Numbered from the stretch's first letter, positions 36,676 through 46,871 are shown. The stretch is 64,000 nucleotides of DNA from Intestinibacter bartlettii (GCA_025148965.1 CP102273.1:62001-126000), one strand, 5' to 3'. The notes: a model not told the origin generated them from the sequence alone. Numbers and translations: made by a program.

Positions 36676-36782
36676 GATTTAACAGCTCCTTTTATTCTCT
36701 ATATTTTATAAATTATAATTTTCTTTATATTATTCATTATAATTTTTCGTTCTAACTAATTTATGCGCTTTATTATAAGTCA

Positions 36783-37751
36783 CTATTCTGATTGTGTCAA
36801 GGACAACTCCTTCAGCTTCATAATCACTGATTCGCAATCAGTTAATTTGTTAATTTCATCTCTATATCTAGCTGAATTTTTTAAACCTTTTATATACCAG
36901 CCAATATGTTTTCTCATTTCACGAACAGCTACATATTCTCCATGTTCAGCAACTGCAAGTTTCATATGTTCAATAGCAGTACTTATCTTTTCTTCTGCAG
37001 TTGGTTTAGCTAAAATCTCGCCTGTTTGCATATAATGGTTTATTCTATTGAATATCCATGGGTTTCCTTGCGCACCCCTACCTATCATTATAGCATCACA
37101 ATTTGTTTTTTCTAGCATATTTATTGCGTCTTCTATTTCGAATACATCTCCATTACCTATTACAGGTATTGATATAGAGTCTTTTATCTCTTTTATTATA
37201 TCCCAGTCTGCCTTTCCAGAATAATATTGTTCTCTAGTTCTACCATGTATCGCTAAAGCACTAATTCCGGCTTGTTCAGCTATTTTTGCTATCTCAACAG
37301 CATTTACACTGTTATCATCCCAACCTTTTCTTATTTTAAGTGTTACAGGTTTAGTAGAATGTTCTACTACTGCCCTCATAACTTGTTCTGCTAGTTTAGG
37401 ATTTTTCATTAAAGCTGAGCCATCACCATTTTTGATTACTTTAGGCGCTGGGCATCCCATATTTATATCTAAAATTTCATTAGAATGAGAATTCAATATT
37501 TCAGCGGCTCTTCCCATATATTCAGGTTCAGAACCAAATATTTGGATTGCAATTGGGTGTTCTTCATCTTCTATTTTAGTCATTTTTTTAGTATTTTCAT
37601 CATTATAGCAAAGGGCTTTTGCATTTATCATTTCTGTATAAAGCATCCCACAACCTTTTTGTTTGCAAATTAATCTAAAAGGAAGGTCAGTTACACCTGC
37701 CATAGGAGATAAAAAAACTCTGTTGTCAAGACTTACATTTCCTATGTTCAT
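36783..37751 (-). CDS. dusB: tRNA-dihydrouridine synthase (DusB type)
   Basis: 322 residues, FMN-dependent TIM barrel. SPMAGVTDLPFR (15-26), the catalytic C100 in NMGCPAPK and the flavin-contact IHGRTREQ and GNGDV blocks are visible. It reduces uridines in tRNA D-loops. It heads the dusB-greA-lysS group, with 107 bases to greA. AAAAGGAG precedes ATG 37751. Confidence 0.94.
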   Translation of the reverse strand: MNIGNVSLDNRVFLSPMAGVTDLPFRLICKQKGCGMLYTEMINAKALCYNDENTKKMTKIEDEEHPIAIQIFGSEPEYMGRAAEILNSHSNEILDINMGCPAPKVIKNGDGSALMKNPKLAEQVMRAVVEHSTKPVTLKIRKGWDDNSVNAVEIAKIAEQAGISALAIHGRTREQYYSGKADWDIIKEIKDSISIPVIGNGDVFEIEDAINMLEKTNCDAIMIGRGAQGNPWIFNRINHYMQTGEILAKPTAEEKISTAIEHMKLAVAEHGEYVAVREMRKHIGWYIKGLKNSARYRDEINKLTDCESVIMKLKELSLTQSE

Positions 37752-37923
37752 TATTGTTCTCCTTTTTATGTCTAAATTTATGTGGATTTATATCAATTAA
37801 TTATTGACCACTTCTAATATATTATTACAAAAAATTAAAATATACTATATGATTTTTAATAAATTTTATTTTTTTACATATACTTATAGTTATACAAGCA
37901 AATTATTACACATATTTTATCCG

Positions 37924-37960
37924 AAAAAAGACTGCCCTTTTATTTTAGGACAGTCTTTTT
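37924..37960 (-). terminator. terminator after coaX
   Basis: AAAAAGACTG arms (37925-37934 and 37951-37960) with inner CC/GG pairs. T-runs on both sides make it bidirectional in form, and it ends the ECF-coaX unit. Confidence 0.85.
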
Positions 37961-38036
37961 TATTTGTAATTATTAAATAATCTTGTTATCTTCATAACTA
38001 AACGATTTATTTTTATATCTATTAATTAAATTTATA

Positions 38037-38807
38037 TTATTCTTTATTTTTTTCGTATATAAGTTTTAAACCTTCTAATGTTAAGTCTTTATCGATATAA
38101 TCTATGCTATCAGTTTCTGAATCTATAAGTGTTGAAAGTCCACCTGTTGCAATAACTTTTACATCGTCACTACCTAACTCTTTTTTAATCATGTCTATTA
38201 ATCTTTCTACCATTCCTGCATAACCATATATTATACCAGCTTGCATTGCTGATACTGTGTTTTTACAGATTGTCATACCTGGTTTTGCTAGTTCAACTCT
38301 AGGTAATTTAGATGCTTCATGGAATAATGCCTCACTTGATATCTTAATTCCTGGACATATTGAACCACCTAAGTATTCTCCTTTGTCTGATATTGCACAG
38401 AATGTAGTTGCTGTTCCAAAATCAACTATTATTAATGGATAACCGTATTTCTCTATAGCTGCTACTGCATTTACTATTCTATCGGCTCCAACTTGTTTTG
38501 GATTATCGTATTTTATGTTTAAACCAGTCTTTATTCCTGGTCCTACTATTAATGGCTCCACTCCGCAATATTTTATGCAGAAATTTTCAAGAGAATGCAT
38601 AACATCTGGAACTACTGATGATATTATAATATTTTTAACATCTCTCATATTGATTCTATGATATTCAAATAAATTATTTATTAATATCCCATATTCATCT
38701 GAACTTTTTTGATGATCAGTGTTTATTCTCCAACTGTTAGTTAGTGTATCTCCTTCATAGATGCCTAAAACCATGTTTGTGTTTCCAACGTCAAATACTA
38801 ATAGCAT
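38037..38807 (-). CDS. coaX: type III pantothenate kinase
   Basis: 256 residues. It phosphorylates pantothenate as the first step of coenzyme A synthesis. ASKHA-fold motifs are visible: [10 protein letters not shown] (6-15), [10 protein letters not shown]-like (here [11 protein letters not shown]) and [11 protein letters not shown]. It lies 17 bases after an ECF transporter S-component gene with no terminator between, so uptake and first phosphorylation appear to be one unit, controlled from the leader at 39441-39537. Confidence 0.96.
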   Translation of the reverse strand: MLLVFDVGNTNMVLGIYEGDTLTNSWRINTDHQKSSDEYGILINNLFEYHRINMRDVKNIIISSVVPDVMHSLENFCIKYCGVEPLIVGPGIKTGLNIKYDNPKQVGADRIVNAVAAIEKYGYPLIIVDFGTATTFCAISDKGEYLGGSICPGIKISSEALFHEASKLPRVELAKPGMTICKNTVSAMQAGIIYGYAGMVERLIDMIKKELGSDDVKVIATGGLSTLIDSETDSIDYIDKDLTLEGLKLIYEKNKE

Positions 38808-38824
38808 TTATATAAACCTTCTTT

Positions 38825-39430
38825 CTATTTTTTGCTTTTTCTGATCATAGCTACTGCTACTGCTGCTGTTAAGATTCCAGCTACTATTGCTTCTGGTATC
38901 CCATTCATTCCACATACTGTAAGTATATATTTACCTGCATTTCCTGCTTGGCCGATTGCTTTCATATATCTATCCGCATATAAAATGTAAATTAATCCCA
39001 TAACTCCTATTGTGTTTGTAAGAGATCCAACTACACCTGCAATGAATCCTGATAAATAAATTCTTTTAGTTAATTTATGAATTCCTGTATATACATAATA
39101 TGCTACTATACCAATTAATACTCTCGGTAATACTGATATAATTGGATTCATAAAACAAAATGATGTAATTGTAGGTTCTGTAAATGCTTTAAATAGACTT
39201 GTTAATCCGAATATTAAACCTACTGCTGCCCCAACAACTGGGCCTTCTATTACTGCACCTATTATAACAGGTACATGCATTATAGTTGCCTTAACTGGCC
39301 CTAGTGGTATATAACCAACAAAAGGAATCATAGATAATACAATTGATACTGCTGATAAGATTGATATTACTGTCATTCTTCTAACATTTAATTTTTTTTG
39401 AGTTGATGCTTGTGCTCCTGCATTCATCAT
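38825..39430 (-). CDS. ECF transporter S component, probably for pantothenate
   Basis: 201 residues with about six membrane segments after a short polar N-terminus. The segment IPLGPVKATIMHVPVIIGA and the general layout match small ECF S-component (substrate-binding) proteins. These capture a vitamin and work with the shared EcfA/A'/T module encoded elsewhere. Pantothenate as substrate is inferred from coaX directly downstream. ATG 39430 lies 8 bases after CGGAGG, and a second ATG follows at once. The ribosome site is partly inside a possible hairpin of the 5' leader. Confidence 0.88.
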   Translation of the reverse strand: MMNAGAQASTQKKLNVRRMTVISILSAVSIVLSMIPFVGYIPLGPVKATIMHVPVIIGAVIEGPVVGAAVGLIFGLTSLFKAFTEPTITSFCFMNPIISVLPRVLIGIVAYYVYTGIHKLTKRIYLSGFIAGVVGSLTNTIGVMGLIYILYADRYMKAIGQAGNAGKYILTVCGMNGIPEAIVAGILTAAVAVAMIRKSKK

Positions 39431-39440
39431 AATATAAACC

Positions 39441-39537
39441 TCCGTTCCAGCTCTCTTGGATGCCGGACTTTTAATATTATTTCGTTACATTTTTACCCTT
39501 TAGTCAGACTTCTTCTTTGAAGAATGTCCGCTGTAAC
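39441..39537 (-). promoter_or_regulatory. structured, possibly switching 5' leader of ECF-coaX
   Basis: The predicted transcript starts near 39537. Stem P1: GTTACA (39537-39532) with TGTAAC (39489-39484). Inside it is a hairpin of 11 bp with one bulged A and an AAA loop (39530-39505): CGGAC-A-TTCTTC, AAA, GAAGAA-GTCTG. A second hairpin pairs TCCG (39467-39464) with CGGA of the ribosome site (39444-39441), and TCCA with TGGA. CGGAC of hairpin 1 is also perfectly complementary to GTCCG at 39468-39464, which would free the ribosome site. I see two exclusive folds. It does not look like TPP, FMN, THF, cobalamin or preQ1 classes to me. Confidence 0.6.
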
Positions 39538-39543
39538 AAATAA

Positions 39544-39572
39544 ATTTTAGCAGTCGATATGGGCATTGTCAA
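39544..39572 (-). promoter_or_regulatory. promoter of ECF-coaX
   Basis: Minus strand TTGACA (39567-39572), a 17-base spacer and TAAAAT (39544-39549). Confidence 0.8.
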
Positions 39573-39709
39573 TATTCTTACATTTTTTTGTTAATTTTTT
39601 ATTTTAAGCATAAATCTTCCTTATAAGTATATTTTTGAAAGATACTTAAATAAATTCTATGGATTTATAAGCTATTTTTACAATTTATTTTCATATAAAA
39701 GCATATTTA

Positions 39710-40687
39710 TTATTTTACTAATATTTCATGATTTAATTCATTATATGATGGAATTCCATTTATCTGTTTTGCATTTTTTACAGCATTTAATATACTTTTT
39801 TCCATAACCTCTACAGCTATTGAACCTATTAAAGTTAAATCTGCCCCTGTTTCTATTTCGCCAGTTGCCATTGTAAATATAGTATCTCCATCATGAGGAG
39901 TATGAATAGGAAATATTGCTCTCGCATACCCATCATGTGCCATTTGTGATATCTTTTTACATTGTGCTTTATCTAATTTTGCATTTGTTGCGATAATACC
40001 TATTGTAGTATTGTCTATGCTAAAACCACCTTTTGTTACACCTTGTTTCATAAGTTCGTAACTATTTAAACACTTTGTCTTATTGTCATTTAATGCCCCA
40101 GCAATAACTTCTCCATTTTCATATACATCTCCAAGTGCATTTACTGCAACTAATGCTGACACGATTATTCCGTTATCTAATTTTATAGAGCAACTTCCGA
40201 TTCCACTCTTTGTTACATATTCTGCTCCTCTTAATTTACCTACACTAGCTCCACATCCAGCTCCATAATTTCCTTGTTTCAAATCTGTTTCACTAGCATT
40301 TAAACAAGCTTCATATCCCATCTTTTTATCTGGTCTAATTTTATAGTTTCCTACTGCCAAATCAAATAAAACTGCACCTACTACTATTGGTACTTTACAT
40401 GGTCCTGATTCAAAACCAATATTTCGTTCTTCTAAATACTGGCTCACCCCACATGTACTTTCTAACCCAAATGCAGACCCTCCTGATAAAACAACAGCGT
40501 GCACCTTTTGAACAGTGTTCACAGGATCAAGTAAATCTGTCTCCCTTGTTCCTGGGGCTGCTCCTCTAACATCAACTCCACAAGTAGCTCCTTTTTCACA
40601 TATAACTACTGTACATCCTGTAAGTGCATCTTCATTCTGTGCCTGTCCAACTTTTAATCCTTTTACATCTAGTATATTATTATACAT
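39710..40687 (-). CDS. P1-family peptidase (DmpA/BapA type)
   Basis: 325 residues of the N-terminal-nucleophile peptidase family S58/P1, whose members release N-terminal residues from small peptides after self-cleavage. GGSAFGLES (about 69-77), GAGCGASVGK (about 142) and ALVAVNALGDV (about 179) are conserved. The nucleophile region reads DNTTIGIIATNA (about 224-235), with Thr where DmpA has Ser. Thr is common in bacterial members. It overlaps the end of birA by 8 bases, so the two are coupled. The natural substrate is unknown. Confidence 0.88.
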   Translation of the reverse strand: MYNNILDVKGLKVGQAQNEDALTGCTVVICEKGATCGVDVRGAAPGTRETDLLDPVNTVQKVHAVVLSGGSAFGLESTCGVSQYLEERNIGFESGPCKVPIVVGAVLFDLAVGNYKIRPDKKMGYEACLNASETDLKQGNYGAGCGASVGKLRGAEYVTKSGIGSCSIKLDNGIIVSALVAVNALGDVYENGEVIAGALNDNKTKCLNSYELMKQGVTKGGFSIDNTTIGIIATNAKLDKAQCKKISQMAHDGYARAIFPIHTPHDGDTIFTMATGEIETGADLTLIGSIAVEVMEKSILNAVKNAKQINGIPSYNELNHEILVK

Positions 40688-41657
40688 ATCCCTTTACTCC
40701 TCTTATTGATACCTCTCCTGACATTATTTCTTGTATTTCACCATTCTTTTCTTTCACAATTAAATTTCCATTTTCATTTATATCTATACATTTAACTAAT
40801 TCTCTTTTATTATTCTTTATTACATAAACTTGCTTTCCTATTATAGCCGAATATTTTCTACATAATTCTAAAGTATCTTGTTTATTGCCATCTAAAATAT
40901 ATCCTTTATATAGTTTTTCAAACTCTATGCAAAATTGTCTAACTATATCGACTCTAGATAATTTATAACCCTCTTTATAAAGCGATGTTGCCTTTTCTTT
41001 AATCTCATCAGGAAAATCTATAGTCTTTATATTTATTCCTATTCCTATAACAACATAGTTTACTCTTTCCATTTCAGCTGATAATTCAGTTAAAATTCCG
41101 CATATTTTTTTATTATGTACAATTATATCATTTGGCCATTTAATAGATGCTTCTACACCTAAGTTAGATAGTGCCTTAACAACACTTGCACCTGCTACCA
41201 AAGTTAGGAAAGGAGCCTTATAAGGCTCTATTTTGGGTTTTATTATTAAACTCATCCAAATTCCATCTCCTGATTTAGACTTCCATACTCTACCCAGTCT
41301 ACCTTTTCCTTTAGTTTGCTGCTCGCTTATTATTAAAGTTCCACCACTAACCTTATTTCCTATTTCTTTAGCATAATCATTTGTAGAACCTACAGTATCA
41401 AGATGTATTACTTTTTTACCGATAAATTCTGTAGGTAAATTATATGCTATATTTTCTGATGATAATATATCATCAGGTTTTTCAGCTAATCTGTAACCTT
41501 TTTTATTTACAGACTCAATATTGTATCCTTCTTCTCTAAGTGCATTGATATGTTTCCATACTGCAGTTCTTGATATCCCTAATTTCTTAGATAGTTGTTC
41601 TCCAGACATAAAATTTTCCCCACTATCTAAAATAGCTTTTATCACTTTCTCTCTCAC
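40680..41657 (-). CDS. birA: biotin--protein ligase / biotin repressor
   Basis: 325 residues from GTG 41657, chosen because GGGGG lies 7 bases before it. ATG 41663 is only 1 base from that site. An N-terminal winged helix (SGEQLSKKLGISRTAVWKHI) binds DNA, the central ligase domain has KGKGRLGRVW and the substrate loop, and a C-terminal SH3-like domain follows. It attaches biotin to carboxylases and represses biotin genes when loaded. No biotin genes lie nearby. Confidence 0.94.
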   Translation of the reverse strand: MREKVIKAILDSGENFMSGEQLSKKLGISRTAVWKHINALREEGYNIESVNKKGYRLAEKPDDILSSENIAYNLPTEFIGKKVIHLDTVGSTNDYAKEIGNKVSGGTLIISEQQTKGKGRLGRVWKSKSGDGIWMSLIIKPKIEPYKAPFLTLVAGASVVKALSNLGVEASIKWPNDIIVHNKKICGILTELSAEMERVNYVVIGIGINIKTIDFPDEIKEKATSLYKEGYKLSRVDIVRQFCIEFEKLYKGYILDGNKQDTLELCRKYSAIIGKQVYVIKNNKRELVKCIDINENGNLIVKEKNGEIQEIMSGEVSIRGVKGYV

Positions 41658-41806
41658 AAACATACCCCCTTGGTGTTACCTTATATAATTAAATATATCT
41701 TATGTTATATAACATAGTTTTTTCTTTATTTCATATATTTAATTGTAACTTAAATATATAAAACTTTATACATAAAACATAAATTTATATTCCTATAAAT
41801 AAAGTT

Positions 41807-41837
41807 AAGGCTGTTACAAAACTATTGTAACAGCCTT
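41807..41837 (-). terminator. terminator after ftsH
   Basis: A 12-bp perfect stem AAGGCTGTTACA (41807-41818) with 41826-41837. The T-run is short on the minus strand and better on the plus strand. Confidence 0.7.
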
Positions 41838-41855
41838 TTATTAATTTTAAATATA

Positions 41856-43856
41856 TTATTTTTCATCTTCAGAAATTGAACCATCTTTACTTAAATCTAC
41901 AGTAGTAGTTTTTTCATCAGTTGATTCACTCTTATCTACATATGGATTTTCAACCTTTTTAGTTATATCAACTTTAACTTCTTCTTCAGTTAAACTGCTT
42001 TCATCTGTATTTTCATTTAAAACACCTTTATCTAAAGGAAGTTCTTGATTAAATGCTTTTATAAATTGTTCTGCATCTAAAGTTTCATATGCTAATAATC
42101 CTTTAGCTACATAATCAAGTTGTGCAGAGTAATCAGTTAATATTTTTCTACATTTTTCATATGCAGTTTCAACTATATCTCTTACTTCTTTATCTATTTC
42201 GTAAGCTATTTCCTCAGAATAGTTCTTTTTAGTTGAAATTGAGTTTCCTAAGAATACCTCTTCATCACTATCACCATAAACCATTGGTCCAAGTTTTTCA
42301 CTCATACCATATTTAGTAACCATAGCTCTAGCTATTGAAGTAACTCTCTCTAAGTCGTTAGATGCACCTGTTGAGATATCTTCCATTATTAACTCTTCAG
42401 CCACTCTACCACCTAAAGCCATTATTATAGTTTCCTTCATTTCATTCTTAGTTCCATACATTTGATCTTCTTGTGGAAGAGGTTCTGTAAATCCTCCAGC
42501 TCTACCTCTTGGTATTATTGTTACTTGATGAACTGGATTTACATGTTCTAATACATGCATACAGATTGCATGGCCAGCTTCATGATAAGCTGTAAGTTTT
42601 CTATCCTTTTCGCTTATAACTCTTGACTTTTTGGCTACCCCAACCATAACTTTTGTTATAGCTTCTTCTATAGTATCCATATGAATTTGTTTTTCTCTTT
42701 TTCTTGCTGTAAGAATAGCAGATTCATTCATTATGTTTTCTATATCTGCAGGAGTAAATCCTGGAGTTCTCTTAGCTAATACATCTACTTTAACGTCTTT
42801 CGCAAGAGGTTTATTTCTAGAATGAACTTTGAATATAGCCTCTCTACCTTTAACATCTGGAGCACCAACTACTATTTCTCTGTCAAATCTACCTGGTCTA
42901 AGTAGCGCAGGGTCTAGTATATCTGGTCTATTTGTTGCTGCCATTATTATTATACCTTGATTAACACCGAAACCATCCATTTCAACTAAAAGTTGGTTTA
43001 ATGTTTGTTCTCTTTCATCGTGTCCACCACCAAGGCCAGCACCTCTTTTTCTACCAACAGCATCGATTTCGTCTATGAATATTATCGCTGGAGCATTTTT
43101 CTTAGCTTGTTCGAATAAATCTCTTACTCTTGAAGCACCAACCCCAACAAACATTTCAACGAAGTCAGAACCACTTATTGTGAAGAATGGAACTCCTGCT
43201 TCACCAGCAACAGCTCTTGATAGATAAGTTTTCCCTGTACCTGGAGGTCCTACCATAAGTATCCCTTTTGGTATTCTTGCCCCTAATTCAATATATCTTT
43301 TCGGATTTTTAAGGAAGTCAACAACTTCGCTTAAGTCCTCTTTTTCCTCTTGAAGGCCAGCTACATCTTTGAATGTAACCCTAGTTTTTTCATCATCTTT
43401 ATGAACTCTGGCTTTTGATTTACCGAAGTTCATAACCTTTCCGCCTCCACCTTGAGACTGGTTCATAAATAAGAACCACATTATTACCATAAAGAATATT
43501 AATAATAATGTAGGTAACATTTGTATATACCAAGGTTCAGTTGGTTTTGGTTTACCACTAAATACTAATTTACCCTCTTTTGATTGCTGTAATACTTCAT
43601 TTGCAAATTCGTCACTCATTACCTCTACAGGCATATAAGATGTAAATTTTTCTTTTGAATCCTTTATAGTACCTTCTACTGAAGTTGAATCTACAAAACG
43701 TATTTCTGATATGTTCTCTTCTGTTAAATATTTATATACTTGAGAAAAGTTTAATTCTTTTATTGTTTCCGTCGGTGTACCTGCAAATTCTACTATTGTC
43801 ACTATTATAATTAAAAGTAACAAATAAAAACCTGCTCCTTTTAAGAATTTGTTCAA
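41856..43856 (-). CDS. ftsH: ATP-dependent zinc metalloprotease FtsH
   Basis: 666 residues from TTG 43856. The AAAGGAGGG ribosome site lies 7 bases before this TTG and actually overlaps the codons after ATG 43874, so the ATG is not the start. Two membrane segments (about 5-25 and 114-131) flank an extracytoplasmic domain. The AAA module has Walker A GPPGTGKT (204-211) and the [10 protein letters not shown] block, and the protease domain has zinc motif HEAGH. It degrades membrane and regulatory proteins. A Gly-rich linker (QGGGG) follows the second segment and the C-terminal tail is acidic. It lies 30 bases after tilS; hpt, which separates them in Bacillus, is absent. Confidence 0.96.
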   Translation of the reverse strand: MNKFLKGAGFYLLLLIIIVTIVEFAGTPTETIKELNFSQVYKYLTEENISEIRFVDSTSVEGTIKDSKEKFTSYMPVEVMSDEFANEVLQQSKEGKLVFSGKPKPTEPWYIQMLPTLLLIFFMVIMWFLFMNQSQGGGGKVMNFGKSKARVHKDDEKTRVTFKDVAGLQEEKEDLSEVVDFLKNPKRYIELGARIPKGILMVGPPGTGKTYLSRAVAGEAGVPFFTISGSDFVEMFVGVGASRVRDLFEQAKKNAPAIIFIDEIDAVGRKRGAGLGGGHDEREQTLNQLLVEMDGFGVNQGIIIMAATNRPDILDPALLRPGRFDREIVVGAPDVKGREAIFKVHSRNKPLAKDVKVDVLAKRTPGFTPADIENIMNESAILTARKREKQIHMDTIEEAITKVMVGVAKKSRVISEKDRKLTAYHEAGHAICMHVLEHVNPVHQVTIIPRGRAGGFTEPLPQEDQMYGTKNEMKETIIMALGGRVAEELIMEDISTGASNDLERVTSIARAMVTKYGMSEKLGPMVYGDSDEEVFLGNSISTKKNYSEEIAYEIDKEVRDIVETAYEKCRKILTDYSAQLDYVAKGLLAYETLDAEQFIKAFNQELPLDKGVLNENTDESSLTEEEVKVDITKKVENPYVDKSESTDEKTTTVDLSKDGSISEDEK

Positions 43857-43887
43857 CAGAAGCCCTCCTTTCATATGTTGTTTTATT

Positions 43888-45276
43888 TTAAAGCTTTTTA
43901 AAGCATACTTTTAATACTTCTTTTGTGCTTTCATCTACTTTAAACATTTCACTTACTCTATAAGTTCCTACACATAATACATCTTCATTATCTGCTATTA
44001 TAGGTATTCTACTTCTTTCTTCTTTCGGAATTTTCATATCGATAAATAAATTTTTAAGCTTTTTATTTCCTACAGAAATATTTATCTTATCCCCTGGTCT
44101 TCTACTTCTTACATTTAAGTCCCCCTTTATTTTGTCTACATCAAACCATTTATCACCTTTGTGTTCATTTTTAGTGATATTATATTTTTCGATGCTCATT
44201 GTTTCTGTTTCTACAAGTGTTCCTAATTCTTTTATTTTTACAAAACCATTTTTAGGAACATTATAGCAGAATTCTATATCTTCAATTACTATTTCCTTTA
44301 TAGTAATTATAATACTATTTTTCTTTCTGTATACAAATAATCCCCTTGGAAGATTTAATTTTTTTCCAACTTTATTTTCTGGTTCTAGTTCTACAATTTC
44401 TAAAATATGTTTTTGGTCAATAAAATTAGTATCTCCTAGAACATATTTTATGGCATATCTAAGAACTCTATACTTTATCGAATTATGTAAATCTACAAAT
44501 AAGTCTATTGGTATATCTATACTATCATCAGAAATTAAGCATATTTCCTCAAATTTCATCAATGCATTTGATTCAATATAATCGCTATCCTCTTTTATGC
44601 TGCTGCTCATTCTAACAATAGCTTTTGTAACGTTTGAATTAAAGTTTTCTTGCATATATGGAAGAAGTTTTAATCTTATTTTATTTCTTGTATATATAGG
44701 ATCTAAATTAGTTTGGTCTATTCTTGGATTTAAGTTATATTGTTCACAATAACTTTCAATCTCGCTTCTTTCTATATCTAATATAGGTCTTATTATAACG
44801 TTATCTCTTATATACTCAATTCCTCTTAATCCATGAAGACCAGTTCCCCTCATAATACGCATAAGTATTGTTTCAGCTTGGTCATTAACATTATGAGCAA
44901 TCGCTATTTTATTGGCATGAGTTCTTTGCATAATTTCAAAAAACATCTCATATCTTAATTTTCTGGCACCATCTTCAATAGATAATTTATTTTCTTGACA
45001 ATATTTTGGTACATCAATTGATCTTACAAAATATTTTATTCCCATTTCCTCACATAATCGAGTTACATATAATGCATCTTTTTGTGCTTCAATACCTCTA
45101 ATTTGGTGATTTAAATGAGCTGCATAAATCTCTATATCAAATTGTTCTTTTAATCGGTTTAATATATGTAGAAGACATACTGAATCAGGACCGCCAGAAA
45201 TTCCTAATACAATCTTATCTCCTTTTTCAATAAGATTATGTCTATTTATTGTATCAAGTACCTTTTCAAATATCAT
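43888..45276 (-). CDS. tilS: tRNA(Ile)-lysidine synthase
   Basis: 462 residues. PP-loop ATPase with SGGPDS (27-32), plus the C-terminal TilS domains (DLNVRSRRPGDKI and KKLKNLFIDMKIP). It puts lysine on C34 of tRNA-Ile(CAU) so that it reads AUA instead of AUG. A tRNA with anticodon CAU lies in this window at 25468. It is next to ftsH in the usual order. Confidence 0.96.
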   Translation of the reverse strand: MIFEKVLDTINRHNLIEKGDKIVLGISGGPDSVCLLHILNRLKEQFDIEIYAAHLNHQIRGIEAQKDALYVTRLCEEMGIKYFVRSIDVPKYCQENKLSIEDGARKLRYEMFFEIMQRTHANKIAIAHNVNDQAETILMRIMRGTGLHGLRGIEYIRDNVIIRPILDIERSEIESYCEQYNLNPRIDQTNLDPIYTRNKIRLKLLPYMQENFNSNVTKAIVRMSSSIKEDSDYIESNALMKFEEICLISDDSIDIPIDLFVDLHNSIKYRVLRYAIKYVLGDTNFIDQKHILEIVELEPENKVGKKLNLPRGLFVYRKKNSIIITIKEIVIEDIEFCYNVPKNGFVKIKELGTLVETETMSIEKYNITKNEHKGDKWFDVDKIKGDLNVRSRRPGDKINISVGNKKLKNLFIDMKIPKEERSRIPIIADNEDVLCVGTYRVSEMFKVDESTKEVLKVCFKKL

Positions 45277-45466
45277 ATTTTATACCTTTAAATAATTTTT
45301 ATTAAATAAATTATTAACCTTAACTAACCTAAAAATTATTTTTAAATCCTTTCAAGCAAAATTTATAATTGTTTATATATTTTCTATAAAAAAATATTAA
45401 GTCCTTGTATTTTTGCATATTAAATAAAATTAACTATAATAAATATAATAACAAATAAATTAAACA

Positions 45467-45490
45467 AAAGGTAGTATTTTAACTACCTTT
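45467..45490 (-). terminator. terminator after the DUF1934 gene
   Basis: AAAGGTAGT (45467-45475) pairs with ACTACCTTT (45482-45490), followed on the minus strand by TTGTTTAATTT. The surrounding 45277-45567 is AT-rich with no other feature seen. Confidence 0.7.
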
Positions 45491-45567
45491 AACAATATTA
45501 TTTTCAAAGATTTAGCAAAATAAATCTATCTCTAATATTATATCTAATTTTTTATTTATTAGAATAA

Positions 45568-45975
45568 TTATTTTTCCTTAATATCTATTTTGATTATGTT
45601 TCTTCCAGTAAACATATCCATTATCTTTATGTCATAATCTATATATATTGATATATCATTTCCTTCCACAATCTCAAGTTCTTTTGTATGATTTTCTATA
45701 ACAAAAGCTCCTTGTTGCGTAAGATAACTTGATATATCTACTTTTCCAACTTTAAATCTTAATGTTGAATCTAAAGCGCCAAATCTTTTTATAGTTATTT
45801 GTTCATCTTCAATCTTTAAAGAAGTTGTTGTTTCTTCGTTATTTTCAATTTCTTTATAAATTATATATTTGTGGTCTTTCTTTTGATATAATGTCCCATC
45901 TACATTTGATTTTATGACATTTTCTTCTCCCAGTTCGTTAAATTGAGTTGTTACTATATTTATATTAACGTTCAT
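45568..45975 (-). CDS. DUF1934 family protein (YwiB-like beta-barrel)
   Basis: 135 residues from ATG 45975, which follows TGGAGG. An upstream in-frame ATG (46002) lacks a site. The pattern of alternating polar/hydrophobic beta strands, the central LRFKVGKVDISSYL and a C-terminal IDYDIKIMD strand fit DUF1934, a calycin-like small barrel of unknown role. Neighbours are tilS and a SleB-type hydrolase. Confidence 0.8.
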   Translation of the reverse strand: MNVNINIVTTQFNELGEENVIKSNVDGTLYQKKDHKYIIYKEIENNEETTTSLKIEDEQITIKRFGALDSTLRFKVGKVDISSYLTQQGAFVIENHTKELEIVEGNDISIYIDYDIKIMDMFTGRNIIKIDIKEK

Positions 45976-46077
45976 AATTGCCTCCAAAACTTTATATTTC
46001 AACTTCTAAGGATATGTTTATTCCTTACTTAAATTACATCAAAATTATAACAGTTATACTATTTATTATCAATTAAA

Positions 46078-46135
46078 ATATGCTCTCCCTACAATTACAA
46101 TTCGTTCTAAATTGTTTATTGTAAAAAGAGCATAT
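46078..46135 (-). terminator. terminator after the SleB-like gene
   Basis: ATATGCTCT (46078-46086) pairs with AGAGCATAT (46127-46135), with an inner ACAAT/ATTGT pair, followed on the minus strand by TTTTAATT. Confidence 0.7.
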
Positions 46136-46141
46136 ATATTT

Positions 46142-46849
46142 TTATCTTGCAAATACGTGATTTCCTATTCTTAAATGTGGATTTAAGGTATTAATCCAAT
46201 TGCACGTAGATATATCAGGGTTCCAGAAATAAATAGCATTGTTTGTTGGATCATTGCCATATAAAGCATCCTTTACAGCCTTATCTGATTCTTCTGTACG
46301 TTCAGCTTTTATATATCCATTTCTAACTACAGAGAATGCATTCTTTTGATATATTACACCTTCTATTGAATCAGGGAATCTTGAATCTTGTACTCTGTTT
46401 AAAACTACAGCAGCAACAGCAACTTGTCCCTCATAGCTTTCACCTCTAGCCTCAGCCGCCACCAATTTTGATAATAGGTTTATTTGTTCATCACTCAAGT
46501 TCATAACTTGTTGACACTCTTCAGTGTCTTCTTTTTCTGCTTCTTTTGTTTGTTGCGTATTATTTGCTAATGTCGAATAGTCCTTTATTGATTTATTTTT
46601 AGTATCTTGTAAATTAGGTATTGTTATTTTTACAAGTTTTTTATCCATAGTATTTTCACTTAAGTCAAATTTATACTGACTTTGTAAAGTAGATGACTCT
46701 AATTGTGCAAATTTTATTTGTTGTATTTGTTTAAACAAATGTGTAATATTTATTATGTTTAGACTCTTCTCTCCATACGCAAATATAGTATTAGTCATCA
46801 TAAAAATTGCTAAAACAAATGATAGCACTATTTTATAATACCTTCCCAT
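46142..46849 (-). CDS. SleB/CwlJ-type cell wall hydrolase
   Basis: 235 residues. Signal peptide 1-24 (VLSFVLAIFMMTNTIFAYG), a low-complexity Gln/Thr/Glu linker, and a C-terminal Hydrolase_2 domain (about 122-235) with LVAAEARGESYEGQVAVAAV and AFSVVRNG. The family includes the spore cortex-lytic enzymes SleB and CwlJ that open the cortex at germination. SleB usually has a peptidoglycan-binding domain, which is absent here, so the exact role is open. It lies 22 bases after spoIIR on the same strand. Confidence 0.87.
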   Translation of the reverse strand: MGRYYKIVLSFVLAIFMMTNTIFAYGEKSLNIINITHLFKQIQQIKFAQLESSTLQSQYKFDLSENTMDKKLVKITIPNLQDTKNKSIKDYSTLANNTQQTKEAEKEDTEECQQVMNLSDEQINLLSKLVAAEARGESYEGQVAVAAVVLNRVQDSRFPDSIEGVIYQKNAFSVVRNGYIKAERTEESDKAVKDALYGNDPTNNAIYFWNPDISTCNWINTLNPHLRIGNHVFAR

Positions 46850-46871
46850 AAAAAAACTCTCCTTTTTAATA

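Noticed and set aside
39441-39537. The ECF leader as a THF, TPP or FMN riboswitch
   Set aside because: The consensus core sequences of these classes as I know them are not present. Only a covariance search could exclude them fully.
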